From Paenibacillus faecis (lineage in GTDB: Bacteria; Bacillota; Bacilli; Paenibacillales; Paenibacillaceae): DNA of 64,000 nucleotides. Of this stretch, positions 52,960-61,787 are shown piece by piece (positions within the stretch are counted from its first letter, which is position 1; every line of letters begins with the position of its first letter). The stretch is taken from assembly GCF_008084145.1 (NCBI RefSeq), contig NZ_VSDO01000004.1, positions 236,202 through 300,201 on the forward strand. Direction: 5' to 3'. The position numbers and the translations under genes were made by a program. A model generated the notes under the pieces. That model had not been told where the DNA came from. It saw only the letters and a program-made list of their open reading frames with translations, and searched no databases.

Positions 52960-52995
52960 GATGAGATGTACTTCGACCGGCGGAGCCTTAACTCG

Positions 52996-53184
52996 TTCTA
53001 ACGGAAATAGCAGCCGCTATTTCGGCATATGCGGTAGAAGTCATATTTTAACGGAAGCAGCAGCGCCTATTTAGCTCTGTGGCGGCCTTTTCTAGGACAA
53101 TCTAGGGAAATAGGCGCTATTACGTCCGTTAGAATTTCCAAAAAGCGTTTTTTAGCGAAATAGCAGCTATGATTTCCGTTAGAA
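52996..53184. repeat. Intergenic palindromic element, family A-like, with 13-bp terminal inverted repeats
   Basis: TTCTAACGGAAAT (52996-53008) and ATTTCCGTTAGAA (53172-53184) are perfect inverted repeats bounding 189 bp. Inside are more AATAGC/GCTATT palindromes (AAATAGCAGCCGCTATTT, AAATAGGCGCTATTA) and two further AACGGA copies. The terminal-repeat plan resembles a miniature inverted-repeat element, but I see no clear target duplication. Between the pspA terminator and the end of the convergent methyltransferase-like gene; no gene in 52898-53295. Confidence 0.75.
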
Positions 53185-53295
53185 GTTTGCGCTGCTGCAA
53201 AACTTGCAGAGTGCGCTGTTTTCCCTTAATTACCGCGACAGATAGCAAAGGATCCGCTTTTGGGATTTCAGGTCCTTCGGCCGTTTAAGGCCCTT

Positions 53296-54231
53296 TTATG
53301 GTCTGCGGAAAATATAGACCGCATTTTCCCCGGATGGGGGCAGAAGGAGAGAGGATAGCCGTTCGTTCAACTCCATCTTGAAGTTTGTGGCATTTGCATA
53401 AGCCTCGAAGTCCCCCGTGACCGCCGGATTTCTGGTACCGATTACAATGTAGATTTCGACGGAATCCGTTTGAAAGACATGTTTCTCATAGGGGTTTCGG
53501 GGCACCGGCCAGGAGCAGACCACGACTTGGGGGCGGTATTTGTTCAAGGCGTTCTTGGCATCTATTCGTTCGATGAAATCAGGGTAGGCGATGTAATGCG
53601 CCCAGCTGTAATCATCCGTGCCCTGGCACGATACGCCCGCATTTTGCAGGAACCGCGTCAACGTTCCGTCTCCCGCCGCGATTTCAAGACAGGCCCTGTC
53701 TCCGATTAAGTTGGCGAGCTCTTTTACCAGGGGCTTGGAATAAAAACAGTAGATCCCTTTCTTATTAACCAGCGGCATTAAAATCTTCTTGTTCCCGATC
53801 AACGCCCAGCAAATATGGAACAGCCGGAGGGAGACCGGTTTTCGCTCAAACCCTTTTTTAAACAACAGCTTCTGCAGCAGCGTCCCATCCCACAAGTTAA
53901 ATCTCAAGGTACCGGGAAGCTGCTCCGAGGCGGCGATGCTTAATTGTTCGATGTAGGAAATGGCGAGTCTTGCTTTAATGATGTGAGGAAGGAAGGCCTG
54001 AACGGTTTTTTCATTCATTCCGCTTTTGTGAATCTGTTGGCTGGCCATTTTGGCTAGCGCGGTATACTTAGCAATAACCGAATCCGCAAAATCCGAGGCA
54101 TTCTGATTTCTCAGCTTCCTCAGTTCATCCAATACCTCCTTTTGATATGCGGGAAATAGGCGTTTTAAGGCTTCCGGACTTAATTCGTTGGTTAGAATTT
54201 TTTGAGCGGTCTCTTTACTTAAGCTCCTCAT
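53296..54231 (-). CDS. SAM-dependent methyltransferase-like protein, unknown substrate
   Basis: 311 aa from ATG 54231 (GGAG 8 bp upstream; an ATG at 54243 is a weaker alternative). The N-terminal half is helical (LSPEALKRLFPAYQKEVLDE and so on). The C-terminal half has a Rossmann-type methyltransferase core: ACLEIAAGDGTLTRFLQNAG (motif I, SAM site), GTDDYSWAHYI and VVVCSWPVPRNPYEKH (motif IV-like). Substrate unknown; the weak motif set leaves a non-enzymatic role possible. Isolated gene, with a palindromic repeat on each side. Confidence 0.65.
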   Translation of the reverse strand: MRSLSKETAQKILTNELSPEALKRLFPAYQKEVLDELRKLRNQNASDFADSVIAKYTALAKMASQQIHKSGMNEKTVQAFLPHIIKARLAISYIEQLSIAASEQLPGTLRFNLWDGTLLQKLLFKKGFERKPVSLRLFHICWALIGNKKILMPLVNKKGIYCFYSKPLVKELANLIGDRACLEIAAGDGTLTRFLQNAGVSCQGTDDYSWAHYIAYPDFIERIDAKNALNKYRPQVVVCSWPVPRNPYEKHVFQTDSVEIYIVIGTRNPAVTGDFEAYANATNFKMELNERLSSLLLPPSGENAVYIFRRP

Positions 54232-54339
54232 AGCGATCTCCAAATTGTGGAAAATACCTAAATTTGTCTAGTATTATAGCAGGTTGCTATCATCCAGAAA
54301 GCGACAAATTTTGCATAAACCCTGAATGTTTGGTTTGAA

Positions 54340-54583
54340 TTAAAGGGAGTTCTTCCCGTTAATTGGGTACGTATGCGGCCGCAGAGGCGAATTAGCTGGA
54401 AAATCTCCCGTTAATCCACCTGAAATTGTTTACTTCGGCAAAAGAGCCGCGAAATAGATGGAGCTTTTCCAGCTAAATCTGATTGAAAAGCCAAGAGCGG
54501 TAGATTAACGGGATATTTTCCCGTTATTGACGTAGACTCCGGCGGTGGCACTCTATATCTACAATTGTGGGTGTTGACAACAT
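54340..54583. repeat. Intergenic structured repeat, family C, copy 2 (inverted relative to copy 1)
   Basis: Reverse complement aligns with 22290-22543 end to end, with diverged spacers but conserved stems. Stems include AGCT (54462-54465) with AGCT (54471-54474), where copy 1 has AACT with AGTT. The conserved sequence CGCGAAATAGATGGA and hairpins on TTAACGGGA/TCCCGTTAA are clear. The rest of 54232-54732 holds only the ribosome-binding site of the next gene. Confidence 0.8.
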
Positions 54584-54732
54584 AGTTCCGAAACTCGATG
54601 ATCACATCCTTGCCAACGCCAATTCTTTAATTCAACCTGTATAGGGAGGAATTTTTCCTTTTTGCTAGAAATGACAAGGGTACATGATTTGGGGTGGAAA
54701 TTCCATCCATAATTAAAGGAGGGAATTGATAG

Positions 54733-55908
54733 TTGATCAGAAAATTAGGCCTTATCGCGATCTTGCTCTGCGTCTGCTTGAGTGCGCTTCCCGCAGCGGC
54801 GGAGGAAAACGTTGGGGACGGAATCCAGGAGACTGCCGCGGGGGGAGACAGCTCCACGCAGGGCGGATCCGCGGAGCAAAAGCAGGGCTTGCTGCCGAAG
54901 GTGGTTTACACCGGGGGGAGGGAGATTCTGACGGTCTACGCGGACGGGACTTTCGAGGTCAAGGACGTGGAATCTCAGGGTACGCCGCGGATGATCACTC
55001 CCATTGCGGAAAGCGGCGGGTATTTTTACACGGCCGGGTCCGTTTTTGATGCCTACCGGGTTCAGCGAGTCGGGCAGGACGGCACGGTGGAAAACTACGA
55101 TTTCGATCCTAATGCCGGCATGTACTTGCAGTTTGCCCAGGACGGTTACCAGTATTACAATGCCAAAGGTTATATCGTCAGGGTGAGTGAGCATGAGGAG
55201 CCCGACCGGAAGAAGACCTTGGGGAAGGGGAGCCTTCTTTCGAGAGATGAAACCTATATCCGGAATCAGGAGATCTGGTTTACGGATGTCGACGGGGATT
55301 ATGCAATTTATAAACTGGCGAACGGCAAGAAAACGAAACTGTCCAAAAATGATTCCTACCTTAAGGCTGTTCACAACGGCTGGATTTACTATCACTACTA
55401 CGAAAACAAGCGCTGGGCCCTCTACCGGATGACGCTGAACGGCACGAATAAGCAGAAGCTGTCGGGTGACGCAGATATGGCCAAGACGTATATCGCCAAT
55501 AATAAAATCTATTACCTGGACAACCACGCCAAGGCGCTGCGCGAAATGAACCTGGACGGTACCGCAAAGCGGGTAATTTGCAAGCTTCGGACCGATGGCG
55601 TGGACATTTTCGCGGTGGAGCAGGGCAGCATTTACTTTACGGAAGAACAGCATCCCGGCAAGTCGAATCAGCAGCTGTATCAGGCGGACCTCAAGACCGG
55701 CAAGAAAAAGCTGCTGGTCAATATTCCGCTGGATTTTGATTACGGCTGGGTACGGATCAGAAATGTAGAGCCTATCGGCGACTATGTGGCATATTCCTTG
55801 GCCAACGAAGTGTTTCTGACGAAACAGGACGGCACAAGCCCTAAAAAGGTAGCGACCTTGGGAGGCGCCGGGGCCGGCAGAGATTTGCTGCACTCTAAAG
55901 CCAAATGA
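54733..55908 (+). CDS. Secreted beta-propeller-like protein (DUF5050-type)
   Basis: 391 aa, start TTG 54733 with AAAGGAGGG 8 bp upstream. Signal peptide MIRKLGLIAILLCVCLSALP-AAAEE, then a Gly/Gln-rich linker and repeated units with the pattern G-IYY/WIYYHYYEN--LYRM-LDGT-K (for example NGWIYYHYYENKRWALYRMT, NKIYYLDNHAKALREMNLDG and GSIYFTEEQ). Such repeats form beta-propellers in DUF5050 proteins of Bacillota. Function unknown; extracellular binding is likely. Single gene ending at a terminator. Confidence 0.78.
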   Translation: MIRKLGLIAILLCVCLSALPAAAEENVGDGIQETAAGGDSSTQGGSAEQKQGLLPKVVYTGGREILTVYADGTFEVKDVESQGTPRMITPIAESGGYFYTAGSVFDAYRVQRVGQDGTVENYDFDPNAGMYLQFAQDGYQYYNAKGYIVRVSEHEEPDRKKTLGKGSLLSRDETYIRNQEIWFTDVDGDYAIYKLANGKKTKLSKNDSYLKAVHNGWIYYHYYENKRWALYRMTLNGTNKQKLSGDADMAKTYIANNKIYYLDNHAKALREMNLDGTAKRVICKLRTDGVDIFAVEQGSIYFTEEQHPGKSNQQLYQADLKTGKKKLLVNIPLDFDYGWVRIRNVEPIGDYVAYSLANEVFLTKQDGTSPKKVATLGGAGAGRDLLHSKAK

Positions 55909-55916
55909 TGCTGGGC

Positions 55917-55951
55917 AAAAAACATCATGACCCCCCTCATGGTGTTTTTTT
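55917..55951 (+). terminator. Rho-independent terminator of the DUF5050-type gene
   Basis: AACATCATGA, C-rich loop, TCATGGTGTT, then TTTTT. One G-U pair. Confidence 0.85.
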
Positions 55952-56211
55952 GCGCCCGCCATTTACTAATATAGCCAACCTATCGCACTTATCCTCGGCC
56001 ATACGCATGTATGTGTCCGCTTCCTAAGGCGGGATGCACTTTTGCGGTATTCGGCGCTATAGTATACTGGTTTGGTAGGAATAGGATAATTATCGGGATT
56101 TTCCGAATTTTCAAGAGAGAGGATACTCCTCCGAAGGATCGAGAAAGTGGAGGCGTACGGGCTGCTCGGTGGCCGGGAGTCAGCCGAATTAGGCGAGGAG
56201 GCATGATACGG

Positions 56212-58329
56212 ATGGAACGAGAGGAGTGCATCACTTCGCTGCTATGCACCGTTTCCGGCACGATCATCAAGATCAAGCGGGATGACTTCGGCCTGTTTGA
56301 AAGGACCGGCGGCAGCCTGATCGGGACGAGTATGTTCGCGATGATGGACGAGTCGGACGTTTCCGCCTTCAGCGGATTAGTGGAGCGGGCCCAAAACGGG
56401 CAGCCGATTTTGAACAGGCGGGTCGGTTTTAAACGGGCAGGGAGTTCCGAGCTTTTTTATGTCGACGGCGGCATGTTGGATGAACAGCTTCTGCTTTTGG
56501 TATCGGACCGGGCTATGGACTCGTCCTGCTTTGTCCGTGAAGTGTTGAGGGCAAGCAACGAGCAGTTCAAGGCGCTCCGCGAAACGAACGAGAAGCTGGG
56601 CAGGGAGATGGCGCGGAAGCTGGAACAGGAAATGAAAGCTCTTGACGAGTTCTCCGCGATGAATAATGAGCGGGTCTCTCTGCAGCGGGAACTTGCGAAA
56701 GCCAACATCGAACTCAAGGCGGCCAAGGAAAAGGCGGAGAGCGCCGATCGGAGCAAAAGTCTTTTCCTGGCGACCATGAGCCATGAAATTCGTACGCCAA
56801 TGAACGGTATTATCGCCACCGCCGAACTGCTGGCGGATTCGCGATTGGACGACGAGCAGCATAAATCGGTTTCCCTTATTATGGATTCCGGCAATTTGCT
56901 GCTCAATATTATTAACGACATTCTGGACTTGTCCAAAATTGAGGCCGGACAGATGAAGCTGGACCAAGCTCCTTTCGAGCTGCCGGAACTCGTGGAAAAC
57001 GTGGTGAAACTGCTTGGCAGCCGGGCGGAGGAACAGCGAAACGAAATGAAGGTGGTTATCGATCCCAAGGTGGCGTCCCGTCTTATGGGCGACCCGAACC
57101 GGATGCGGCAGATTCTGATCAATTTGACGGGGAATGCGGTAAAGTTCACCTACGAGGGTCAAGTCGAAATTCGGGTGAGTTTGCTGGAGGACAGCGGTGT
57201 CCGTCAGCGCCTGCGCTTCGAGGTCAAGGATACCGGTATCGGAATCTCGAAGGAGAACGCGGAGCGGCTGTTTCAGCCGTTTTACCAAATCGCCAACAGC
57301 TTTTCGGCGAAATTCAGCTCGACGGGGCTTGGACTCTCGATCACCAAACAGTTGGTGGAGATGATGGGCGGCACGATCGGCGTGCACAGCAGCCCCAACG
57401 CGGGCTCGACCTTCTGGTTTGAAATCGAGCTGGAGAAATCCGAATCCCGGGGGCCGCAGGCCGCTCCGAACCGGCAAGGGAACGGGCGAGCGCTTCGGCG
57501 CATGGAGGATAAAGACTTGGACACCCTGATCCTGTTGGCGGAGGATAATGTGATTAATCAGCACATCACTACGCTGCAGCTCAAGAAGCTCGGCTTCGAA
57601 CGCGTCCTGATCGCCGGGGACGGCGAGGAGGCGGTGCGGATGTGGCGCGAGCGCAGGCCCGGCTTCATCCTCATGGACAATAAGATGCCGGTGCTGGACG
57701 GATTCGAAGCTTCAAGGCGCATTCGGGAGGCCGAACAGGCGGAGGGAGGGCATGTGCCGATCATCTCCATTACCGCCAACGCTATGCAGGGCGATCGGGA
57801 GCGCTGTCTGGAGGCCGGGATGGACGATTATATCACGAAGCCCGTCCATCTGGAGATGCTTCAGGCGGTGCTGGCGCGCTTTCTTCCCGACGTGCGTGCA
57901 GAGGAAGAGGGGGAGAGCTTGACGGACGATCTCGACCTTTCCGATGCGGAAATCCTGTTGAACCGGAAGACGATAGATGATATCGCTCCGCCGCCATGGG
58001 ATGAGGAAGACCGGGACATGCTGGGCAGCCTTTTCGAGATGTACTTGACGGATACGGAGGCCAAGCTGGATGAACTGCGGACAGTACTCGCCCAAGGAGA
58101 TCAAGGCGGGGACCTGGAACAAATCGCCCACAACATGAAATCGGCGAGCATCAGCGTGGGCATGGTCGAGTTGGCGCGGATTCTATCCGAGATCGAGCGG
58201 TTGGCCCGCGAAGATAACGTGGAAGCCGCAAGGTCGCGGTGGGGGCGGCTTGAGCGGGTGTATCGGCAGTCCTGCCAAGCGTTTCGCGAACTGATCGGCA
58301 GCGAGAGTATGAAGATGATAAGCCAATGA
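56212..58329 (+). CDS. Soluble hybrid histidine kinase with receiver and HPt domains
   Basis: 705 aa from ATG 56212 (GAGGAGG 10 bp upstream; ATG 56203 is adjacent to it). Frames reaching 56011 have no family support. No membrane segment. Domains: PAS-like sensor (about 1-105), coiled coil (110-180), HisKA with [12 protein letters not shown] (H191), HATPase_c with N-box NLTGNAVKF and [17 protein letters not shown], receiver with [12 protein letters not shown] (D489) and a C-terminal HPt with [13 protein letters not shown] (H640). A full internal phosphorelay H-D-H, whose final output regulator is not nearby. The input signal is cytoplasmic. About 260 bp upstream (55952-56211) hold no recognisable gene or riboswitch. 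Confidence 0.9.
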   Translation: MEREECITSLLCTVSGTIIKIKRDDFGLFERTGGSLIGTSMFAMMDESDVSAFSGLVERAQNGQPILNRRVGFKRAGSSELFYVDGGMLDEQLLLLVSDRAMDSSCFVREVLRASNEQFKALRETNEKLGREMARKLEQEMKALDEFSAMNNERVSLQRELAKANIELKAAKEKAESADRSKSLFLATMSHEIRTPMNGIIATAELLADSRLDDEQHKSVSLIMDSGNLLLNIINDILDLSKIEAGQMKLDQAPFELPELVENVVKLLGSRAEEQRNEMKVVIDPKVASRLMGDPNRMRQILINLTGNAVKFTYEGQVEIRVSLLEDSGVRQRLRFEVKDTGIGISKENAERLFQPFYQIANSFSAKFSSTGLGLSITKQLVEMMGGTIGVHSSPNAGSTFWFEIELEKSESRGPQAAPNRQGNGRALRRMEDKDLDTLILLAEDNVINQHITTLQLKKLGFERVLIAGDGEEAVRMWRERRPGFILMDNKMPVLDGFEASRRIREAEQAEGGHVPIISITANAMQGDRERCLEAGMDDYITKPVHLEMLQAVLARFLPDVRAEEEGESLTDDLDLSDAEILLNRKTIDDIAPPPWDEEDRDMLGSLFEMYLTDTEAKLDELRTVLAQGDQGGDLEQIAHNMKSASISVGMVELARILSEIERLAREDNVEAARSRWGRLERVYRQSCQAFRELIGSESMKMISQ

Positions 58330-58353
58330 GAATGAAATCAAATCCATACCGGG

Positions 58354-58400
58354 AAAAAAGCCCAAGCGCCGCGGATGCATGTCGGCGCTTGGGCTTTTTT
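58354..58400. terminator. Bidirectional terminator between hybrid kinase and iolJ-like gene
   Basis: AAAAAAGCCCAAGCGCCG (58354-58371) and its exact complement (58383-58400) form an 18-bp stem with A- and T-runs on both sides, so it can stop transcription from either direction. Confidence 0.95.
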
Positions 58401-58416
58401 GAAGGATTCCGTTCCG

Positions 58417-59271
58417 CTAAGCTTTCCCCACGGACCCGAGATCGGTCATAAGGGCTTTGATCTTGACCGTCAGGACCTCTTTGGCGGGGGTCATAATCAC
58501 CTTGGGCTCCACCGCGGAAGGGTTGAACTGCAGCATGCTCCGGACGGAGCCGGCCCATGCGGTAATCAGTTCGGTGTTGTAATTCACTTTGGCGTGGCCG
58601 AGTTCAATGGCCTTGTGCAATTGGGCGATGGGGATTCCGGAGGCCCCGTGAAGCACCAGCGGGATCCGGACGGCCTCCGCGATTTCCCGCATTTCCCGGA
58701 ATCCGAGCTTGGGCTCGCCCTGGTATTTGCCGTGAACGGAACCCAGCGCCGCGGCCAGGGCGTCTACTCCGGTCTCCGCCACCAGCCTCTGGCATTCGTT
58801 CAAATCCGCGTAAGATATTCCGCCGACCAGGCCGTCCTCCATGCCGCCGACGGTCCCGACTTCGGCTTCCACGGAGACGCCGCGCTCATGAGCGTATTGG
58901 ACGACCTCTTTCGTATGCCTGATATTATCGGCAATGGGGCCGTGGGAGCCGTCGAACATGACCGAGCTGAATCCCGCATCGATCGCCTGCTTGCAGCGGG
59001 AGACGGAGGAGCCGTGATCCAGATGGAGAGCAACGGGAACGGTGACCTGCTGCTCCTCCATAATGGAGGCGACCATCGCTTGGATCGTTTTAAAGCCGCC
59101 GAGGTAATCGATGAGGCGGTCCGACGCGGCCAGAATCACCGGCGATTTCGTTTCTTCGGCCGCTTGCAGAATGGCTTGCACCCACAAAAGTCCGTTGATG
59201 TTAAACTGGCCGACGGCATATCCGCCGTCCAGGGCCTTTCTCAGCATGGATGTCATGGAGATTAGAGCCAT
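58417..59271 (-). CDS. iolJ: Class II aldolase, IolJ-like (6-phospho-5-dehydro-2-deoxygluconate aldolase)
   Basis: 284 aa zinc-dependent class II aldolase. Zn ligands H86 (ALHLDHGSS, with catalytic D85), H180 (GSVHGKYQG) and H208 (LVLHGASG). The family covers fructose-bisphosphate, tagatose-bisphosphate and deoxyketogluconate-6-phosphate aldolases. The IolJ reading rests on the iolC and iolA homologues in the same cluster: it would split 2-deoxy-5-keto-gluconate-6-phosphate into dihydroxyacetone phosphate and malonic semialdehyde. Last gene of the minus-strand cluster, about 95 bp after gntP, ending at an 18-bp bidirectional terminator. Confidence 0.83.
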   Translation of the reverse strand: MALISMTSMLRKALDGGYAVGQFNINGLLWVQAILQAAEETKSPVILAASDRLIDYLGGFKTIQAMVASIMEEQQVTVPVALHLDHGSSVSRCKQAIDAGFSSVMFDGSHGPIADNIRHTKEVVQYAHERGVSVEAEVGTVGGMEDGLVGGISYADLNECQRLVAETGVDALAAALGSVHGKYQGEPKLGFREMREIAEAVRIPLVLHGASGIPIAQLHKAIELGHAKVNYNTELITAWAGSVRSMLQFNPSAVEPKVIMTPAKEVLTVKIKALMTDLGSVGKA

Positions 59272-59365
59272 GAGTTGATCTTCCTCTCTATCCGGTTTCT
59301 AGATTTGTTAGCGATAGCCTTTATCCTTTAGCCGTTTAGCCGTGTTCCGCTTCGCGGGCTTCATG

Positions 59366-60700
59366 CTACATGAACAAGCTTAGAAGCATGACGCATCCCA
59401 ATCCGGTTACGGACAGCACCGTCGTCAGCAGCGTCCAGGTTTGGAACGTCTGTTTCATGCTGAGCCCGAAATATTCCTTGATCATCCAGAAGCCGGCGTC
59501 ATTCACATGGCAGGCGATAACGCTGCCCGCTCCGGTAGCCAGCACCATGAGAGCGGGATCTACCGTCCCGGCGACCATCATCGGCGCTACCAGGCCGGCG
59601 GTCGTCAAAGCGGCCACCGTGGCCGAACCCAAGCACAGCCGGAGAATCGCGGCGATGATCCAGGCGACCAGCAGCGGCGACATATTCGAATTGCTGAACA
59701 AGGTGGCGACGTAATCGCCGACGCCCCCGTCCACGAGCACCTGCTTGAAGGCGCCGCCGCCGCCGATAATCAGCAGCATCATGGCGATTTGGGCAATCGA
59801 CTTGGATAACGATTCGCTCACTTCCTTCATGGAGATGCCGCGCGAGCGTCCCATGGTGTAAATGGCGAGCAGCAGGGAGATCAGCATCGACGTTCCGGGA
59901 TTACCGATGAAGACCACGATTTCCTTCAAGGTATTGTCGGCCGGGAAAATCAGGGTATAGATGGTGGACAGCCCCATAAATATCACCGGAAAGAGCGAGG
60001 TTAACACGCTGATTCCAAAACCCGGGGTTTCCTCGAGCTTGAATACCTTCCGCTCTCCGAGGGCGCTGATGTTTCCGGCTTTTTCGTAGGCGGTCGGGAA
60101 GAATTTCATCGCAAACTTGTTGAACAGCGGGCCGGCCACGATCGTCGTCGGGATCCCGACCAGAATGCCCAGCAGCAAAACCTGTCCGATATTGGCGTTA
60201 TAAGCGACCGATATCGCCGTCGGTCCGGGATGAGGCGGCAGAAAAGCATGCGTGACATTAAGCGCCGCCGCCATAGGGATTCCGAGGTACAGGAACGGCA
60301 TTTTCAATTCTTTGGCGATGGCATATACGATCGGGATGAGCAGAACCAGGCCCACCTCAAAGAAGAGGGCGATCCCGATAATAAACGATGCGATGACTAC
60401 CGCAATTTGAATGCGCTTTCTACCGAAGCGCTCGATCAGGGTGGTGGCGATCCGGTAGCCGCCCCCCGCATCGGAGACCAGCTTGCCCAGCATGGCGCCG
60501 ATCCCGAAGACCAGGGCAAGATGACCGAGCTGACCGCCGATGCCCTTTTCGATGGTGGAGATAATCTGCGACAAGTCCATACCCAGGCAGACCGCCACAA
60601 TAACGGAGGTAATGACCAAGGAAATAAAGGTGTTCAACTTCAGCTTCATGATCATGAACAACAACAGCAGTACGCCGATGGCTACAATTAGAATTGGCAT
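59366..60700 (-). CDS. GntP-family gluconate-type permease
   Basis: 444 aa, about 12-14 membrane helices. Proton symporter of the GntP/GntT family for gluconate and related sugar acids: LVFGIGAMLGKLVSDAGGGY, FFEVGLVLLIPIVYAIAKEL, HAFLPPHPGPTAIS (conserved), LGSATVAALTTAGLVAPMM and HVNDAGFWMIKEYFGLS are all family signatures. Its position between iolC and iolJ is unusual: inositol clusters usually carry major-facilitator or ABC importers. It suggests that an acid such as 2-deoxy-5-keto-gluconate itself is imported. Starts 86 bp after iolC, with a cre-like site in that gap. Confidence 0.92.
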   Translation of the reverse strand: MPILIVAIGVLLLLFMIMKLKLNTFISLVITSVIVAVCLGMDLSQIISTIEKGIGGQLGHLALVFGIGAMLGKLVSDAGGGYRIATTLIERFGRKRIQIAVVIASFIIGIALFFEVGLVLLIPIVYAIAKELKMPFLYLGIPMAAALNVTHAFLPPHPGPTAISVAYNANIGQVLLLGILVGIPTTIVAGPLFNKFAMKFFPTAYEKAGNISALGERKVFKLEETPGFGISVLTSLFPVIFMGLSTIYTLIFPADNTLKEIVVFIGNPGTSMLISLLLAIYTMGRSRGISMKEVSESLSKSIAQIAMMLLIIGGGGAFKQVLVDGGVGDYVATLFSNSNMSPLLVAWIIAAILRLCLGSATVAALTTAGLVAPMMVAGTVDPALMVLATGAGSVIACHVNDAGFWMIKEYFGLSMKQTFQTWTLLTTVLSVTGLGCVMLLSLFM

Positions 60701-60743
60701 GGGGTTGCCTCCTAGATAGTCTGTCTGGAATGAGGTTTACAGG

Positions 60744-60757
60744 TTGAAGCGCTTTCT
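60744..60757. promoter_or_regulatory. Possible cre-like site between iolC and gntP
   Basis: TTGAAGCGCTTTCT contains the core GAAGCGCTTTC, read on the minus strand as GAAAGCGCTTC. It matches the CcpA consensus with about three mismatches. It lies in the 86-bp gap before gntP. Confidence 0.3.
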
Positions 60758-60786
60758 AAACTCCGACCATGATACACCGCCGCCCC

Positions 60787-61770
60787 TTAGCCGGATAGTC
60801 CGGCTTGGGCGGCGATCAGCGCTTCGATTTCGGAAACGGTCGGCATGGCCTCGGAGGAGCTGTGCTTGCTGACGACGATGGCGGCGGAAGCGCTGCCATA
60901 CTGCAGGGCGGTTTGAATGTCTTTTCCGGTCATCAGCGCGTACAGGAAGGCCGAAGCGTAGGAATCGCCGGCACCGAAGGTTTTGAGCACTTTGCTTCGG
61001 TAAGCTTTGCCGCGGTATATCTCGCCTGTCTTCGTATAAGCATAGGAGCCGTCAACGCCATGTTTGATGACGATGAGCCGGGCTTGATGATTAAACAAAT
61101 GACGGACGGTATGTTCATTGTCGCCTTTGCAGCTGTCCATCATATCGAACTCGTCGCGGGTTCCGATAATCACCTGGGCCTGTTCGGCAACCAGGGAGTA
61201 GTAGATCGAAGTTTCCTGAAGGGACTTCCATGTGTAGCCGCGGTAATCCAATTCAAAAATGATCTCTACCTCATGTCTTTTCGCATAGGCGATCGCCTGG
61301 AACACCGCCTCGCGGGAAGGGCTTTGGGCCAGGGCCGTACCCGAAACCAGCAGGGCTTTGGCCTGGCGGATATAGTCCTCGTCCACTTCTTCAGGGCGCA
61401 GGTATAGATCGGCCGCTCCTTCGCGGTACATCAGAATGCTGCACTCCTCGGGGCTCTTGATCTCCGTAAAAGCGAGCCCGGCCTTATGCCCCTCCTGGTC
61501 GACGACCATCCGGGAGGTATCTACCCCGGCGTCTCCCATAAATTTTCGGATAAACCGGCCGTGCTGATCATCCGGGATTTTGCCGATAAACCCGGCTTTC
61601 AGGCCGAGCTTGGCGCTTCCGATCGCGATATTGGCGGGAGAACCGCCGACATATTTGGAGAAGGTCAGCGTTTCTTCCATGGGCCGGTTATATTCCACCG
61701 CATTCAGATCAATGCAGGCGCGTCCGATGGCAATCACATCGTAATTTTTGGATGCTATGGATTGTTGCAT
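60787..61770 (-). CDS. iolC: 5-dehydro-2-deoxygluconokinase (IolC), PfkB family
   Basis: 327 aa ribokinase/PfkB-fold kinase. N-terminal YDVIAIGRACIDLNAVEYNR and FSKYVGGSPANIAIGSAKLG are close to IolC; ATP-site motif KTFGAGDSYASAFLYALMTG includes catalytic base D269. Phosphorylates 2-deoxy-5-keto-gluconate at C6, giving the IolJ substrate. Only 17 bp separate it from iolA, so the two are co-transcribed. KDG kinase activity is the main alternative, but the IolC-type N-terminus and iolA neighbour favour this name. Confidence 0.9.
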   Translation of the reverse strand: MQQSIASKNYDVIAIGRACIDLNAVEYNRPMEETLTFSKYVGGSPANIAIGSAKLGLKAGFIGKIPDDQHGRFIRKFMGDAGVDTSRMVVDQEGHKAGLAFTEIKSPEECSILMYREGAADLYLRPEEVDEDYIRQAKALLVSGTALAQSPSREAVFQAIAYAKRHEVEIIFELDYRGYTWKSLQETSIYYSLVAEQAQVIIGTRDEFDMMDSCKGDNEHTVRHLFNHQARLIVIKHGVDGSYAYTKTGEIYRGKAYRSKVLKTFGAGDSYASAFLYALMTGKDIQTALQYGSASAAIVVSKHSSSEAMPTVSEIEALIAAQAGLSG

Positions 61771-61787
61771 GTCGTTCGTCCCCTTTG

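Noticed and set aside
54745..55962. 405-codon minus-strand frame
   Set aside because: Shadow of the secreted DUF5050-type gene, which has a good ribosome-binding site, signal peptide and terminator.
56011..56211. Riboswitch or N-terminal extension upstream of the hybrid kinase
   Set aside because: I looked for c-di-GMP, SAM and cobalamin-like conserved cores and found none; the upstream in-frame codons have no family similarity and a good ribosome-binding site favours ATG 56212.
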